From: Limonium bicolor
Taxonomy: Eukaryota > Streptophyta > Magnoliopsida > Caryophyllales > Plumbaginaceae
DNA length: 64,000 nucleotides
Direction of reading: 5' to 3'
Assembly (NCBI GenBank): GCA_023374045.1
Contig: CM041776.1
Coordinates: 280,363,999 to 280,427,998, forward strand
The translations under genes were made by a program, and so were the position numbers. Shown in pieces: positions 34,832-47,676 of this stretch (its first letter is position 1; the number at the start of each line of letters is the position of its first letter). The notes below the pieces were generated by a model, which was given only the letters and a program-made list of their open reading frames with translations, made no database searches and was not told where the DNA came from.

Positions 34832-35969
34832 TGTTAAGACAAGATCCTTTAGTTTTGATGATAGCAAACCTTATGTTGTCTATCTAATGCGTTTGTCAAG
34901 ATTCATGATTTCAGATAGACAGGTGAGTAAGTGGCTTAGCACGCAAGGTAGCAAGCGCACTTAAGTCATGAGTGGCTTAGTACGCAAGGTTGCAAGCGCG
35001 CTCAATCCACGACATGTGCTCTACCAGTCGGGGCACCTGTCGACGAGAGCTCCGGAGAACTTCTAGCAAGACACAAGCAGTTACGAACCACACCGTCACA
35101 TATCTCTTACATCAGACATCAAACAAGGACCAAACGGAGTTAGCAACGTCGACAAACTCACTCAGATTATTCACAACCACACAAACAACTTGCTCATGAC
35201 AAACACACGACAAAAGGTGTATCTCATTAATGTGCAAGATAACTAGATAAGCAAAGGCTATTGATGAACATCATTAAACATATGTAATACTTTAGAAGAG
35301 AGCATTTATGAGCATTAATGAGCCAGACAAGTTCAGACAAGTTGAAGTGTGCAAGTGGTGACCGACCACTTGGGGAGACGCGCCGCCAACTTGCCCATTC
35401 ACAAGGCAACACGTGTGCTGGTGGCTCCAGATCAAGTTGGTCGAAAATCTGCAAGTAGAGTGCGAATATTATATTGTAGAAGAATGAGTATTTTACTCTT
35501 AAAGTATACAACTCCTAGGTTGTTAGTTGGCATCTCAACTAACTTGTATAAATACGTGGCTTAATGTTCCTTGTAAGACAAGCCCCTGTACGAGAGAAAA
35601 GATAGAGATTATCTGGGCAAGTGTGGATCAGACTTAGGAGTGTGTGTAAGTGCTAGAGAGTTGGTGAGCTAGTAAGGACTGGGTTAGATTATCAATACAA
35701 GGGGTATTTGATAGGACGACAGGTCGGGGAACGGTCGGTGAACCGTCGGCCGATAGTCAGGAGAGGGTTGACGACTTTAGAGGTAAAGTCGAAATTGTCC
35801 CGGGAATCCGTGTGTGGGGCAAGGGAGGTTGAGTGAATTTCATGTGTGTAAATTCTCAATCGAAATGTGTTTTTCAGCTTAATAGTTTCCTCTCGTCCAT
35901 CCAGTTTTATTAGAGTCTATGATACGTCCACGACACGTCGGGTTTCATCACGAGCGCTTGCGAGTCTCA
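34832..35969 (+). repeat. 5-prime LTR of the SIRE-like Copia element
   Basis: The left border is where the upstream gag frame stops (34,831/34,832, TGTTAAG). The right border (TCTCA) is set by the primer-binding site two bases on. The 3-prime LTR is missing, so LTR borders are not confirmed by comparison. Confidence 0.65.
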
Positions 35970-36026
35970 ATTAGTATCAGAGCGGGTCTCTTCTAGAAAG
36001 CTAACTGCTTTAGAAGACGATCAAAG

Positions 36027-39000
36027 ATGTCTCATGCAAGCATTCTAGCAGTAGAAGAAGGTTCTGCACCGAATAGACCACCTCTCTTCAATGGAGACAA
36101 CTACACTCACTGGAAGAACAAGATGGAGTTTCATATCAAGTCTGACGATCCAAGAATGTGGAGGGTGATAACCCATGGAGAGTACACCTTCCAGAATCCT
36201 CAAGGACAAGACATATCTATCGACAGCATGACGGATGATCAAATCAAGAAGCTGATATTCAACGCTCGAGTTGTAAGAATACTTCAATGTGCACTACTAC
36301 CTGAGCAATACTCAAAGATTGCTTTAGCTAAAACGGCCCAAGAGAATTGGAAAACTCTTGAGGGTCACCTATGAAGGGAATGATGAGATCAAAAAGACTC
36401 GCATTGAGTTGCTACTCACTCACTGGGAGCTATTGAAGAAGGAAGAAAAGGAGAGCATTTCTGAAATGCATACAAGGTTCACTAAGCTGATCAACAAAAT
36501 GTTGGTGCTTGGAAGAACTATCTCTAACGAGGATCAAATTCAGAAATTCCTCAGATCTCTCCCTGCCTCCTTTGATAGCAAAGTCAATGTCATGCAAGAA
36601 GTGCACGATCTCTCTAAGATGTCTCTAGCAGACATGCTAGGATCTCTAATGGCTTTCGAGTTAAAATTACAACACAGAAACTTGGAAAGCTTATCAAGAG
36701 ATAGAGGGAAAGGCATAGCCCTTCAAGTAGCTGAGAATGAAAAGTCCGAGTCAGGAGATGACAATGATGAAATGGTCCTCTATGCTAAGAGGTACGTTCG
36801 AAAGTTCATAAGAAATAAAATGAGGAAAGGCAGGGAGTCCAAGGAATCGGATGATCAGAGGAAAAGCAATGACAAGTGTTTTGGGTGTTCAAAACGTGGA
36901 CATCACATCAAAGACTGCCCTCAGCGATCACGAGAGGACAACGACAGGGTCAGGAAGCCTGTCCGAGGATCATTCAACAAAGGACCAAAGAAGGAAGCCT
37001 TCGTTGCCGTATGGGGAGATTCTAAACAGAGTGATGACAATCAAACCTCAGACAACAACACCTCAAAAGAGGAGAAAGCTCACCTATGCCTTGAAGATGT
37101 GTGCTTAATGGCCCAAAGCAATGATGTCTCAGAATTAGAAGGAGAAAAAGAACAACATAAGGTAAACTATTCTAAACTTAGAAGGGGAATTCAAAAGGCT
37201 GAACTTCTAGGACTTAGAAAGTTTTCTCTTATATTAGTTGATCACCTAGAGGCATTAGAAACTGAAAACGATGAACTTTTGGAAGAAAATTAAAACCTGA
37301 GAAAAACCTCAGATAAAAAGGTAGAAAATCTCATGAGGGCACTCATGAAATTACAAAGAGATTATAGTGAAATTCTCACCGTTCATGAAAAGTTGAAATA
37401 TGAAAAACAACCTGAAATCGATGAATTGATTGTTGCTCTTAACACTAAAGAAAAGGAACTAGCTACCATCAAAGAAAAATATTCTAAGATAGATGTTGTT
37501 TCTAAGACACCCATGAGGAGAAGCAAACGACAGGTCCAATGCCAGTCAGAGACCAGTCGTAGAGATGTTTGCAGCTTATGCAGATCACCCGGTCATCATG
37601 AGTCCAACTGTCATAAAACGAGTTTTATGAGTCATTGGCAACTTAAGAAGCTAGGACTAAAATGGGTAGTCAAAAATGATCTGAGAGTATTAAATAGTGG
37701 AAATGGGTCCAACCTCTCTATGGACCCTAACCCCACACCACTAACATGTTAAGTGCAGAATCGAGTGAGAATGGACCCCTACTGGTACATCGACAATGGG
37801 TGCTCTAAACACATGACAGGAGACAAGAAGAAGTTTTTCTCACTCGAACCAGGAAGCCAAGGAACCGTTTCCTTTGGTGACAACAAGAAAGGTAAAATCA
37901 TCGGTGCAGGTAAGGTTGGTATTACATCTGACTATGTCATAGATAGTGTAAATCTAGTTCATGGTTTAAAATTCAACTTGCTTAGTGTTTCTCAAATTTG
38001 TGACAAAGGGAATTCAGTTCACTTCTATCCTACACATTGTAGTATATTAAGTCAGAACAATGGCGAAGAGTTGTTTAAGGGAAAAAGATTGAAAAATGTT
38101 TATGTAACAAGCTTTATGGATATTGACAGTCCAAATCTTCCTTGCTTGACTGCTTCAATAGATGACTCTACTCTATGGCACATAAGACTAGGGCGTGTTA
38201 GCACTTCTTTACAAAGAAAACTTGTCAAGAAACAGTTGGTAAGCGGTCTTCCTGAGATTAAAAAAATCTGAGACCAATCTTTGTGATGCTTGTGTTAGAA
38301 GCAAACAGACTAAGACTTCTTTTAAATCAAAGAACTTAGTTAGTACATCCAAGCCACTTGAACTACTTCACATGGACTTATGTGGACCTATGAGAATCAA
38401 AAGCTTTGGAGGAAATTGATATGTTTTTGTAATTGTTGATGATTACTCACGGTTTGTTTGGACACTCTTTATTGCTTCCAAAGACGAAGTCTTTGAGAAA
38501 TTTCAAGCCTTTACAGGAAAAGTCCAAGTACAACTCAATCTCAAGATCAAGACTCTTCGGTCTGATCATGGGTCAGAATTTGAGAATCAATAATTCATGG
38601 ATATGTGTAAACAACATGGGATTAGTCACACATATTCAGCACCAAGAACACCCCAGCAGAATGGGGTAGTTGAGCGAAAGAATAGAACACTATAAGAGGT
38701 AGTCAGGGCCATGCTATTAGGGAGCAATCTTCTTCAAGTCTTTTGGGTAGAAGTAGTGGCGACTGCATGCTACATCACAAACAGAACACTCATACGACCA
38801 ATCCTCAACAAAACTCCCTATGAGTTAATCAAGGAAAGAAAACCCAACATAAGTCAGTTCAGGACATTTGGTTGCAAATGTTATGTCCACAACAATGAAA
38901 AGAGTCCTCTTGGGAAGTTTAATGCCAGAAGTGACGTGACCATCTTCCTTATATACTCTGAAAGAAGCCGTGTAACGACCCCAAAACCACCCTGGTTGAG

Positions 39001-42000
39001 AGACCGTTACACGCCGCGCGCTTATTACCTAAGACACGCAAGGCTACACTATCGAAACCCCAAAATAGAACTAATGCTCATATATTACCAAATAAAAGAT
39101 TACAACATGTCTTTACAATACACAGGCGGAAGCCAAACTGAAATACAAAGCATAATCTAATTACAACTGGGCACCAAGGCCAAACAAGCTGAATACAAAA
39201 CTCAAATGCCAAGACAGAAAATGGAAACTGAATCTCCATGCACGAACTAAAACCTGCAAATCAGACGGAGATAGGGGTGAGCAAAACTATTGCTCAGCAG
39301 GTGATAAACTTCATCAGCTGAGCATGCTCAAAACAGATACTGAACATACATATATATACATATATGAAAGCGCTTAGCCAGAGCGAAAGCAGAGACAAAA
39401 CAGAAGTCTTTCAAATAGACAGAAGTCTAAAACACAAAAAGCTAAGCGGTGGTCAAAACATACACTTAATAGTAGAAGATAAACTGAAGCTGAAATCTTG
39501 AAGAAATCAAAAGCTTAACAAACTCAAAAAGCTTAAACATAATCAGAAGCTTAGCAAAATCCTGAACTTAGCAGAAGACAGTAAGCACACAGCAGACCGT
39601 CTCAAATCAAATACAGATAGAGCAGACGAAGTAGAGCACTTACAAAATCAGAAATCCTTAACAGACAGGAAGCACACAGCAGCCTATCTGAGTTTGCAAT
39701 CAGACAGAGCAGGCGGAAGTAGTACAAATAAATAGAGGTGTTCGAAGGACAGAAAGCACACAACAGTCTGTCAAATACCAGAGCAGAGAAAACAGACAGA
39801 AGCTGAACAGAACACAAACAGAAGTGGGACACTAGCATCCAAAGCATACAGACAGAACGAGTAAACAACTCGTGAACAGAACGAGGGAACCTCACTCGTA
39901 AACAGAACAGGTGGAACACCTGTGAACAGAACGGGGAACATCACCCGTGCAACAGAAGGATCCTACATAGCGCGCTACGAGATAGCTAAACCAGCCATCC
40001 ACGGTTCAGATACAGAGAAGACTAGGTCCCAAAACAGAAGCTCTCAGAACAGATCAAAGCTTTATACAGAACAGAACAGAAGTCCTTATCAGATCAGAGC
40101 AGAAAGCAGAAGCTTAATCAAAACAGAACAGAGGGCATTGCAGAGCGCTAACACCCAAGCCCAAGGCTTAATACAACCAAAAACAGAATCCACAAGCTGA
40201 AACAGAAGTCTTAAGCCAAGACCAATGAAATACGAAAGTTAAAACCAAAGTCAGAAGCTGAAACTCACTTTCAGAGCAAATAAGAGTTCAAAGGCTTATC
40301 AAAGATTTTAAAATCAAATGACACATATACATGTGCTAAAACATATTTAAACAGATAGTACTCGAAAAGAGGAATCCAACGCCGCAAACGGCACTCAAAA
40401 CGGAGCTCAGACGAAGAAGTTATGCCAAAAACAAAAGCCTGTCCGAACATGCGTCCGACCTTGCATGTTCGGACATAAACCGAGAGTCTGAAAATCTGCC
40501 GGCGTATGATGTCCAAACTTCAATGTTCGGACACATGTTCGGACACTGCGAAAACTACAAAATCACTTGCGGAAATCAGCCAGAACCAAGCCACAAATCC
40601 CCCACAAAACATACATAACTTTTAGTAGCAAACTAGCCAATCGAAAACACATTTCCACGGGGTTTGAACGCATCAAACGCACATCAAAATCAACCCAAAA
40701 CATCATCAATCAGAGAGTCAAAGAATTCACATACAGAAACCGAAACGAAACCCCCGTGGGTGAACATACACAACCGAATCCATCTACCACCTACCTCACA
40801 TCCGTAGCAATGGTATCTCTGCGGACTCTACGAAACGCCCTCCTCGAATCTCCACTTGCAACAACGAACCCTCAGACCGAACAATTCCAGAATTCTAGAG
40901 TTAAAATCAGAAGAGAAAGAGGGGAAAACTTAATGGAGAATAGAACCGGAACTTACAAACCAAACCTGACAGACGATTGACAGATGAACAAAATTCCTCT
41001 GGCGGATCTCTAGCGATTAATAATTGAGAGTGAATCAAAGAAGAGAATGAGCAAAGGGAGGAGAACTTGAACGCATAGAGAACGTCGAGAGAACCGTCAA
41101 TGAGAGAGATGAAGGAAGGGGAATAATTGAACGTGAATTAGAATAAGAGAGAGAGGGAATAAAATAGTTTAATAAATCTCTCTCTTATGGAATTAATAAA
41201 TAACAACAAGGAAGAAGACAATTGTAACCCTCCTTCCTCAAGCTAACATATTAACATTAGAAGAATGTCATAGACAATCTCATATAAGATTACAAAATAG
41301 CACAACTCCCTTTGCGAATCAGAAAGGAAATAAAAAAAATCTGGGGTATAACAAGCCGGGCATACAAAGTATACAACAAAAGGACACTGAAGGTGGAGGA
41401 AAGTATGCACATAGTCTTTGATGAGGCTGACGTACACAAGTTCAAGGAATCTGATGAAGATAAAGAACTTGGATTCAATCTAGCTGATCAGGATCACACA
41501 GATAATCCCAAAGATGAGTCACCGACTGAAGAAAGCATGCCCGACAGGTTAGCGACAGGTCAACAATAGGTCGACGAAGGAAACAATGATGTCGAGGATC
41601 CTCTCTCTCCATCAACCATTCATCAATCTCGTGACCTGTACAGAAATCATCCATTGGAGAATATCATATCAGACATATCCAAAGGAACTCAGACAAGAGC
41701 ACAAACTTGAGATCTTCTAGCATTCTCAACGACAGTCTCACCCATTGAGCCCAAGAACGTCAAGGAAGCTCTTCAAGACTCAGACTGGATCAATGCAATG
41801 CAAGAAGAACTAAACCAGTTTGAAAGATGCAAAGTCTGGCATCTTGTGCCTCGTCCTACTCATCAAGGAGTACTTGACACAAAATAGGTCCTTAGAAATA
41901 AGCTGAATGAAATGGGAGAAGTTTTCAGGAACAAGGCTCATCTGGTAGCTCAAGGATATCGTCAACAAGAAGGAATAGACTTCCAAGAAACCTTCACTCC

Positions 42001-42909
42001 AGTAGCAAGGATGTAATCTATCAGATTACTAATTGCATTTGCTGCACACAAAGGAATCAAACTCTTCCAACTTGACAACAAAAGTGCCTTCCTAAATGGG
42101 TACGTCAAAGAGGAAGTATATGTTGAGCAACCTCCAGGTTTTGAGACACAAGAAGAAGAAGACATGGTATTCAAACTTGACAAAGCTCTCTATGGGCTCA
42201 AACAAGCTCCAAGATCATGGTATGTTTGCCTGTCCTCCTATCTATTGGAAAACCACTTTAAAAGAGGTAAAGTAGACAAAACTCTATTTGTTTACAACAA
42301 CAAAAGAGATTTCCTAATTGTGCAAGAATATGTTGATGACATAATCTTTGGAGCATCTGATGAAAGATATTGCAAGAAGTTCGAAGCATTGATGAAAAGG
42401 GAATTTGAGATGAGTGATCTGGGAGAATTGAAGTTCTTCCTAGGACTTAAAATCAAGCAGAATGATGAAAGGACCATCATATCCCAAAAGAAGTACGTAA
42501 AAGACTTGTTGAAGAGATTTGGAATGGAGGAATGTAAGACGTTTGACACACCAATGGCACTTGGCACTAAGATAGGTATCATGACTGGTGACCGACAGGT
42601 CGACCAGCGATCTTACAGAGAGACAATTGGTTCTCTACTATATTTAACTGCTAGTAGACCTGACATCATGTATAGCGTTTGCTTATGTGCCAGGTTTCAA
42701 GCAGATCCAAGAGAAAGTCACCTCACAGCTGTAAAAAGAATCCTACGTTACTTAAAAGGAACCATGAATCTTGGTCTCTTTTATCCTAAGTTCACTAACT
42801 GTAACGTTGTAGGATTTTCAGATGCAGACTATGGAGGATCTATCACCGATAGAAAGAGTACCTCATGAACAACATTCTTTGTTGGATCATGTCTAATTGC
42901 ATGGTGTGG
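36027..42909 (+). pseudogene. SIRE-like Copia gag-pol polyprotein, many stops
   Basis: Gag starts MSHASILAVEEG with PPLFNGDNYTHWK. A frameshift lies at about 36,360, a zinc knuckle (CFGCSKRGHHIKDC) follows, and a TAA is at 37,291. A second knuckle-like motif (CSLCRSPGHHESNC) precedes a stop at 37,750. Protease has WYIDNGCSKHMTG: the usual D-S-G is D-N-G. Integrase has LELLHMDLCGP, TLRSDHGSEF and VVERKNRTL (D, D and E kept), but the zinc-binding HxxLGH reads HIRLGR. Reverse transcriptase has ALYGLKQAPRSWY and YVDDIIFG. RNase H begins (SDADYGGSITDRKST) and is cut at about 42,909. At least eight stops are single-base changes from CAA, CGA, TGG, GAA or GGA. The element is dead but only moderately diverged. 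Confidence 0.9.
38966..41358. mobile_element. 2.38-kb solo LTR (38,971-41,353) in the Copia integrase gene
   Basis: It begins TGTAACGACCCC and ends GGGGTATAACA. AGCCG flanks it on both sides (38,966-38,970 and 41,354-41,358), a perfect 5-bp duplication. Removing it rejoins the integrase frame (before: FLIYSERSR; after: AYKVYNKRTLKVEES), which confirms the borders. The interior is non-coding and rich in CAGAAG/GAACAG phrases, with TGTTCGGACA inverted motifs near 40,440-40,550. Its ends resemble those of the 4.15-kb LTR (TGTAACACCCC and GGGGTATTTCA), so the two families may be related. Confidence 0.92.
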
Positions 42910-43639
42910 AGGGTGATTTTTCGGTATGAGGGGGTCTATCTAAATATGGTATGACTAAAAAGCCTAGATTCTAGAAATTACCATTTTGTGGAGGGTGAAA
43001 ACCCGTTATTCTGGCATCCCTCAAATACCTACTAAATCGACCGTCTTTCCAAGAAAGCATAAAGGGGAGTGCAAGTGTGCACTACACCCGCTCTCGATGG
43101 GCTCCACGCGGACTTATGCCTTAGGGGTGGAATTGACTAGAGTTGCCACCTAGTTTGACCAAAGGAACTAGGAAGGAAAGGGAAGGAGGGTTCTAAGAAC
43201 CGTTAATTGACTCTGAGATTATTGTCTATGGATAGGACTAATCTAGTCATTTGTAGAGATTCTATGTGGGTTCGCACTGGGTTACACCCCTTAAAAGTGG
43301 CAACGACCACGACTTTGGATTGGTGCCCGAGGAAACCTCGGTCTCCAATTGTCGGGATTACCTTCTTTCAAAACCTTTTTAAAGAGATTCATTAAAGCCA
43401 AAGGATATGATTAGGACAGGAAGAGAGAAAGAGAGTGGATGAGGCAAACTTTTCTGCCAAGCTAGCGCCTAGAAGAGGGAATTGGGGAATTCGGATGAGT
43501 ATAGAAACAAGATTTGGGAGAAGCCTGAGGTTGAGTGAATATACAAGACTTGGAGTCTGATGGTTTGAAGTTTGTGGGAGCCGAAGAAGGTTTGAGTGTT
43601 CTGAGAGGTGTGAAGCACACCTTAGAGTGGGAAAAGGGT

Positions 43640-44380
43640 TTTTTGATTGGAACGGGGTCGCACCCTAGGTGGGCTGCCTACGTACTCAATTCCTTGTTGA
43701 GATCAGACCTTACGTAGTTCACGATTTTTGGGTTTTGGAGTTTTGAAGGGTTTTGATGGGTTTGAGACATAAAGGAGTTTGGGATTTCGAGAAGTTTTGG
43801 GTTTGAGTTGTTAGTCTATGAGACGCTCGGGTTTGTGAGACGTTTGAAACCTTGAGATGTCGAAGTCTGTGAGACGCTCGGGTCTGTGAGACGCTCGGGT
43901 CTGTGAGACAGTCGAATCGTTGGAATGACAAAGTCTGTGAGACGCTCGAGTCAGTGAGACATGTAGAGTGTTGTTTGGAGGTGAGATGGCGGAGTGAAAA
44001 TGGCATTTTGATTGATGTGGGGTCGCACCCTGTGTGGGTTGCCTACGTACTCAACTCCCTGTTGAGATCAGACCTTACATAGTTCAGTGTTTTTGAAGTT
44101 TTAATGTTTGTGGGGTTTGAAAATATTTGAGGTGTTTAAAATTTAGAAGGGTTCGGAGTTTTGAGAAGTTTCGGGTTTGGGATGCTAGTCTGTGAGACGC
44201 TCGGGTCTGTGAGACGTTTGAAACCTTGAGATGTCGAAGTCCGTGAGACGCTTGGGTCTGTGAGACGCTCGGGTCTGTGAGACGCTCGAGTCTGTGAGAC
44301 GCTCAGGTCTGTGAGACATTCGAATCATTGGAATGGCAAAGTCTGTGAGACACTCGGGTCTATGAGACATTTAAAGTGTA
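43640..44380. repeat. Tandem duplication with 365-bp period, each copy ending in 17-bp repeats
   Basis: The GGGGTCGCACCCT block at 43,654 recurs at 44,019. Each copy is followed by AGTTTTGGGTTTG-type text and then 17-bp units (GTCTGTGAGACGCTCGG), about eight in the first copy and nine in the second. The two copies differ at scattered bases and in repeat number. Confidence 0.85.
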
Positions 44381-44429
44381 GGGGAATTTGGAGTATAATT
44401 GAAACTGAATTGAAAACGATGTTGAATTA

Positions 44430-44700
44430 AAGCTGAATGATTTTGATCTGGATTGGAATTGAATTGAGATTGAGATTGAATTGGAGTTGAATGAATTTTG
44501 ATTTGAATTGGAATTGAATCGAGACTGAATTGGAGTTAAATGAATTTTGATTTGAATTGGGATTGAATTGGAGTTGAATGAATTTTGATTTGAATTGGGA
44601 TTGAATTGGAGTTGAATGAATTTTGATTTGAATTGGGATTGAATTGAAATTGAGATTGAATTGGAATGGATTTGGAATTATTGGATTTGAATTTGAATGA
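44430..44700. repeat. Tandem repeats built on GATTGAATTGGAGTTGAATG
   Basis: Units of about 39-51 bp (ending AATTTTGATTTGAATTGG) occur four to five times, then decay into GAATTGGAATG runs. Confidence 0.85.
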
Positions 44701-44754
44701 ATTTTAAATGAATTAAATTGGAATGAATTTTTATTGGAATTGGATTTGAAATAG

Positions 44755-45085
44755 GCCTCGAATTGGGCTTTGAAATGGACCTTAAATTGGGCTTTGGAAT
44801 GGGCCTCAAATTGGGCTTTGGAATGGGCCTCGAATTGGGCTTTGGAATGGGCCTTGAATTGGACTTTAAAATGGGCCTCGAATTGGGCTTTGGAATGGGC
44901 CTCGTAATGGGCTTTGAAATGGGCCTCGAATTGGGCTTTGAAATGGTCCTCGAATTGGACTTTGGAATGGGCCTCGAATTGGACTTTGGAATTGGGCTCA
45001 AATTGGGCTTTAGAATGGGTCTCAAATTGGGCTTTGGAATGGGCCTCGAATTGGGCTTTGAAATGGGCCTCGAATTGAGCTTTAT
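44755..45085. repeat. 24-bp tandem array (GGGCCTCGAATTGGGCTTTGG)
   Basis: About 14 copies of a 24-bp unit with few differences. Because 24 is a multiple of three, stop-free frames run through the array on both strands; they are a by-product of the period. Confidence 0.92.
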
Positions 45086-45400
45086 TTAGCATCTGAAGTG
45101 AATTGATGTTTAGATTTTGAAATTGACTAATTTTGAAATGAGATTTGATGATTTTTTTTATTAGAATTGGAAGGTTGATTGTGCATTTTATTCTGACATT
45201 AAGGGATGATTTGAAAAGTTTTGAGGAAAACGGGTATTACTCACATGGACCGTGTCTAGAACCCGTATGCATTGAGGATACCCCAAACCTAAGGCTTTTC
45301 TACAAAGGGGTGACCTATGAGCTAACTAGGGCTTCCTAGGTATTGGGCCTCTATATTGGACTAGGCCCAATAATTACTAAGCTAGTAATCTATACTATGA

Positions 45401-47667
45401 TGTATGTAAATAAAGAATCATGGAATTAAGATTGAAGATAAGCAACCAATATATACAACATGAAATTAAACAGACATTTGCGGCCGCATGCATGCATTTG
45501 TTCTTTTGTTTCGGTGGGTTGCTACTTAATTCTTAACACACTTTTTTTTAAGGCACTAAGCTAATACAAAGCACTTAAAAGCAATATGGATTCAACAAGT
45601 TACCGAATCCAAATTTATTCACGCCAAGCAATTGAAATAGAACGAAGTAGGAGGAGTTCGTCCTAGTTACTCGTTTATTTTTTTTTTGGAATTAAGCAAA
45701 GACGTTATGCGACGTTATACAAACATGAATCAATTAAGCAATTCCAAATCAGATTGTTAAGACAGCAAAAATCTACAGACTAATACAACCATACTGTAAC
45801 AATTACGCCGATATTGAAAGTAAATCAGTTAGTTGCACAAAGAAAACATGTTTACAGAAAGTCTACATATATCGCCAAGTAATAGACTAGCAAGACTGAT
45901 AAAGACATTTCCATACATAGAAAGAACATCAACCCCTTAATCAAAAACTTTATCAACTCTGGTAAACCCCATGTTGACTCCAAGCAATCCATACACACCA
46001 AACTTCTTGTCTCAAGCTCAGATTTCATTCCAGCAGGTGAGTCATCAACCAACTCAGCAAATTTTTCCAAGTCGATTCCAAGCAACTCCCATTCGAACAT
46101 GTACCTTAGTCATGCAACAGAAAAGAGGGCAGGCATATATATAGAAAGAATGAAGATAAAACTGGTAACGACCAAGTACAGAGAAAAAAATCAGAAGCAA
46201 TAGACACAAAATGAACAAACACGTCAGCTAACAGATATAATCAAATGGAGAAGGGGAAAAGCAAGTAAGGTAGACCACCAGGATTATAATCGAGTGGACC
46301 AAAAGGGAATGAAGTGAGAAGGCCACCAGTGTTTGTGGCTGAAGGAAGAATACACCTGAAACCTTTCCAGAGAATGCAAACTACATTTCTAACCAAGTCA
46401 GTAGCTGAACCGAAACAATAATCGACAACAGAACATACAAGTTTCTTTTTAATGACTGGGTAAATATGAACAAAGTAAGGAGCATAAACACAACAACACT
46501 TCAGTTTGTTATAACCATATCAATGACAAGAGTTTACGGGATGACAGGGGAAAACTTCAGGTCCATACTGGACTAAGTCAAAACCGAAACAAAAATCTAA
46601 CCGGGAGTGCAGACAAGTTTCATGACTGAAGCAAAGAACAACTTACATCTTTTGCTCAAACAAAAGCATGAAAGGAAATATGTACAGCTAAGATTATTCA
46701 ACAGATTGCTTGCATTACGTGTCCAATCAGCCCTGCGAATCTGGAGACCCATGTTGGATTCGGTGTTCGCCTGACTTGATACATACTAGAAGAGAAATGC
46801 CAGGACACATCAGATGGATTTACATAGTCAAACCTGAGGGAAGGAAAGGAGAAATCGACGCCAATCTTCAGGATAAGTCCTTAGGCAGTGACTCTCCTTC
46901 CTCTCAGGCCATCACCATTCAGGGTTCATTTGGCTACACAAATAAAGATACAGAGAATACGAAAGACAAAAAAATGAACAAAATAAAGGTAGAGGACTCG
47001 ACATTAGCACCAGATTCGTTCCTGGCAAGGCCGATGAGTTTTAACCCCCTTGCTGTCGAGTTTGTTTGGCAATATATAAAAAAGAAAGTAGTGAATCGAA
47101 CTAACTGAAGATATAGCACGTTTCGAAACTATGCTAAAACAAAATTAACTTCTGCTAGCAATTGACGTGCATAGCAAGAACGTAGGTCTCAAGTACTGAA
47201 ACGATGCGAAATGAAACAATTTACCGATTCGGATTGCTAGGTGGATGAGGTCAAAGAGAAGAAGTATAATAAATAGAAGAACAAAGAAAAACGGGTTCAA
47301 ATAACGAAACGAAGTTTGCGGTGGGAAATTAACCTACGATGCCCAGATAATGGTGTTTGCGTTTTTGAACTCCCGACATTGGAAAAAGAAGACAGGATGC
47401 AAAGATATGGAGGGGAAATCAGAGGTTTCTTTGCGGTGGTGCAATGACGGTGGTGGTTTTCCGGTGAGATTAAGAAAGGTGAGTGTTATGAGTCTCCAGT
47501 TATTTGAAATATTGAGTAGAGTAAAGGATATTCGACGGGGAAGAACGTCGGAGGATTGAATGGGGATGCTCACGAAGATTTGAGAAAAACCGTGGGTCTC
47601 AGGGAAAATGTAGAAGGTTTTCAACAGAGGGAGTAAAATGCGAGATTTTTGTGTTGTCGGCTGGCTT
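45401..47667. other. Unassigned stretch left of the large MULE, possible gene debris on the minus strand
   Basis: No repeat or transposon motif is recognised between the repeat-rich remnant and the MULE. On the minus strand, 46,100-45,940 reads as a plausible exon (FEWELLGIDLEKFAELVDD, LVCMDCLESTWGLPEL), and 47,640-47,330 has leader-like composition ending in a possible first exon (MSGVQKRKHHYLGI, near 47,385-47,340). I do not recognise a family. This could be a captured host-gene fragment, a small unknown gene, or chance. Confidence 0.25.
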
Positions 47668-47676
47668 CTTAAAACT

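Larger units (their letters stand above)
34832..42909 (+). mobile_element. SIRE-like Ty1/Copia retrotransposon, 3-prime truncated
   Basis: A probable 5-prime LTR of about 1.14 kb (34,832-35,969, starting TGTTAAGACA) is followed by TTAGTATCAGAGCGGG at 35,971, a slightly altered Met-tRNA primer-binding site, and a single long gag-pol region in the Copia order gag, protease, integrase, reverse transcriptase, RNase H. The coding sequence stops inside RNase H at about 42,909, where unrelated repeat sequence begins. No polypurine tract or 3-prime LTR is seen. A solo LTR interrupts integrase (38,971-41,353). The large gag with a long coiled-coil extension is typical of the SIRE/Maximus lineage. Confidence 0.85.
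42910..45400 (+). mobile_element. Non-coding remnant of a long-LTR retrotransposon, tandem-repeat-rich
   Basis: It starts abruptly at the Copia break. Two features tie it to LTR retrotransposon non-coding regions: the phrase GGTCGCACCCT...GGCTGCCTACGTACTC...GATCAGACC...GTAGTTC (twice here, once more at 59,115), which I recall as widespread in plant long LTRs, and several families of short tandem repeats. No protein-coding domain is present. A Tat/Ogre-like origin is my tentative reading. Confidence 0.5.

Noticed and set aside
36027..42909. Possible pararetrovirus insertion, because of zinc knuckles and reverse transcriptase
   Set aside because: Integrase before reverse transcriptase, an LTR and a Met-tRNA primer-binding site fit Ty1/Copia; no virus-type coat or movement protein is present.
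44427..45092. Long minus-strand frames rich in EAHSKAQFEAHFK and QSQFKSKF
   Set aside because: They come from 24-bp and 39-51-bp tandem repeats; the opposite strand is open too and no domain is present.
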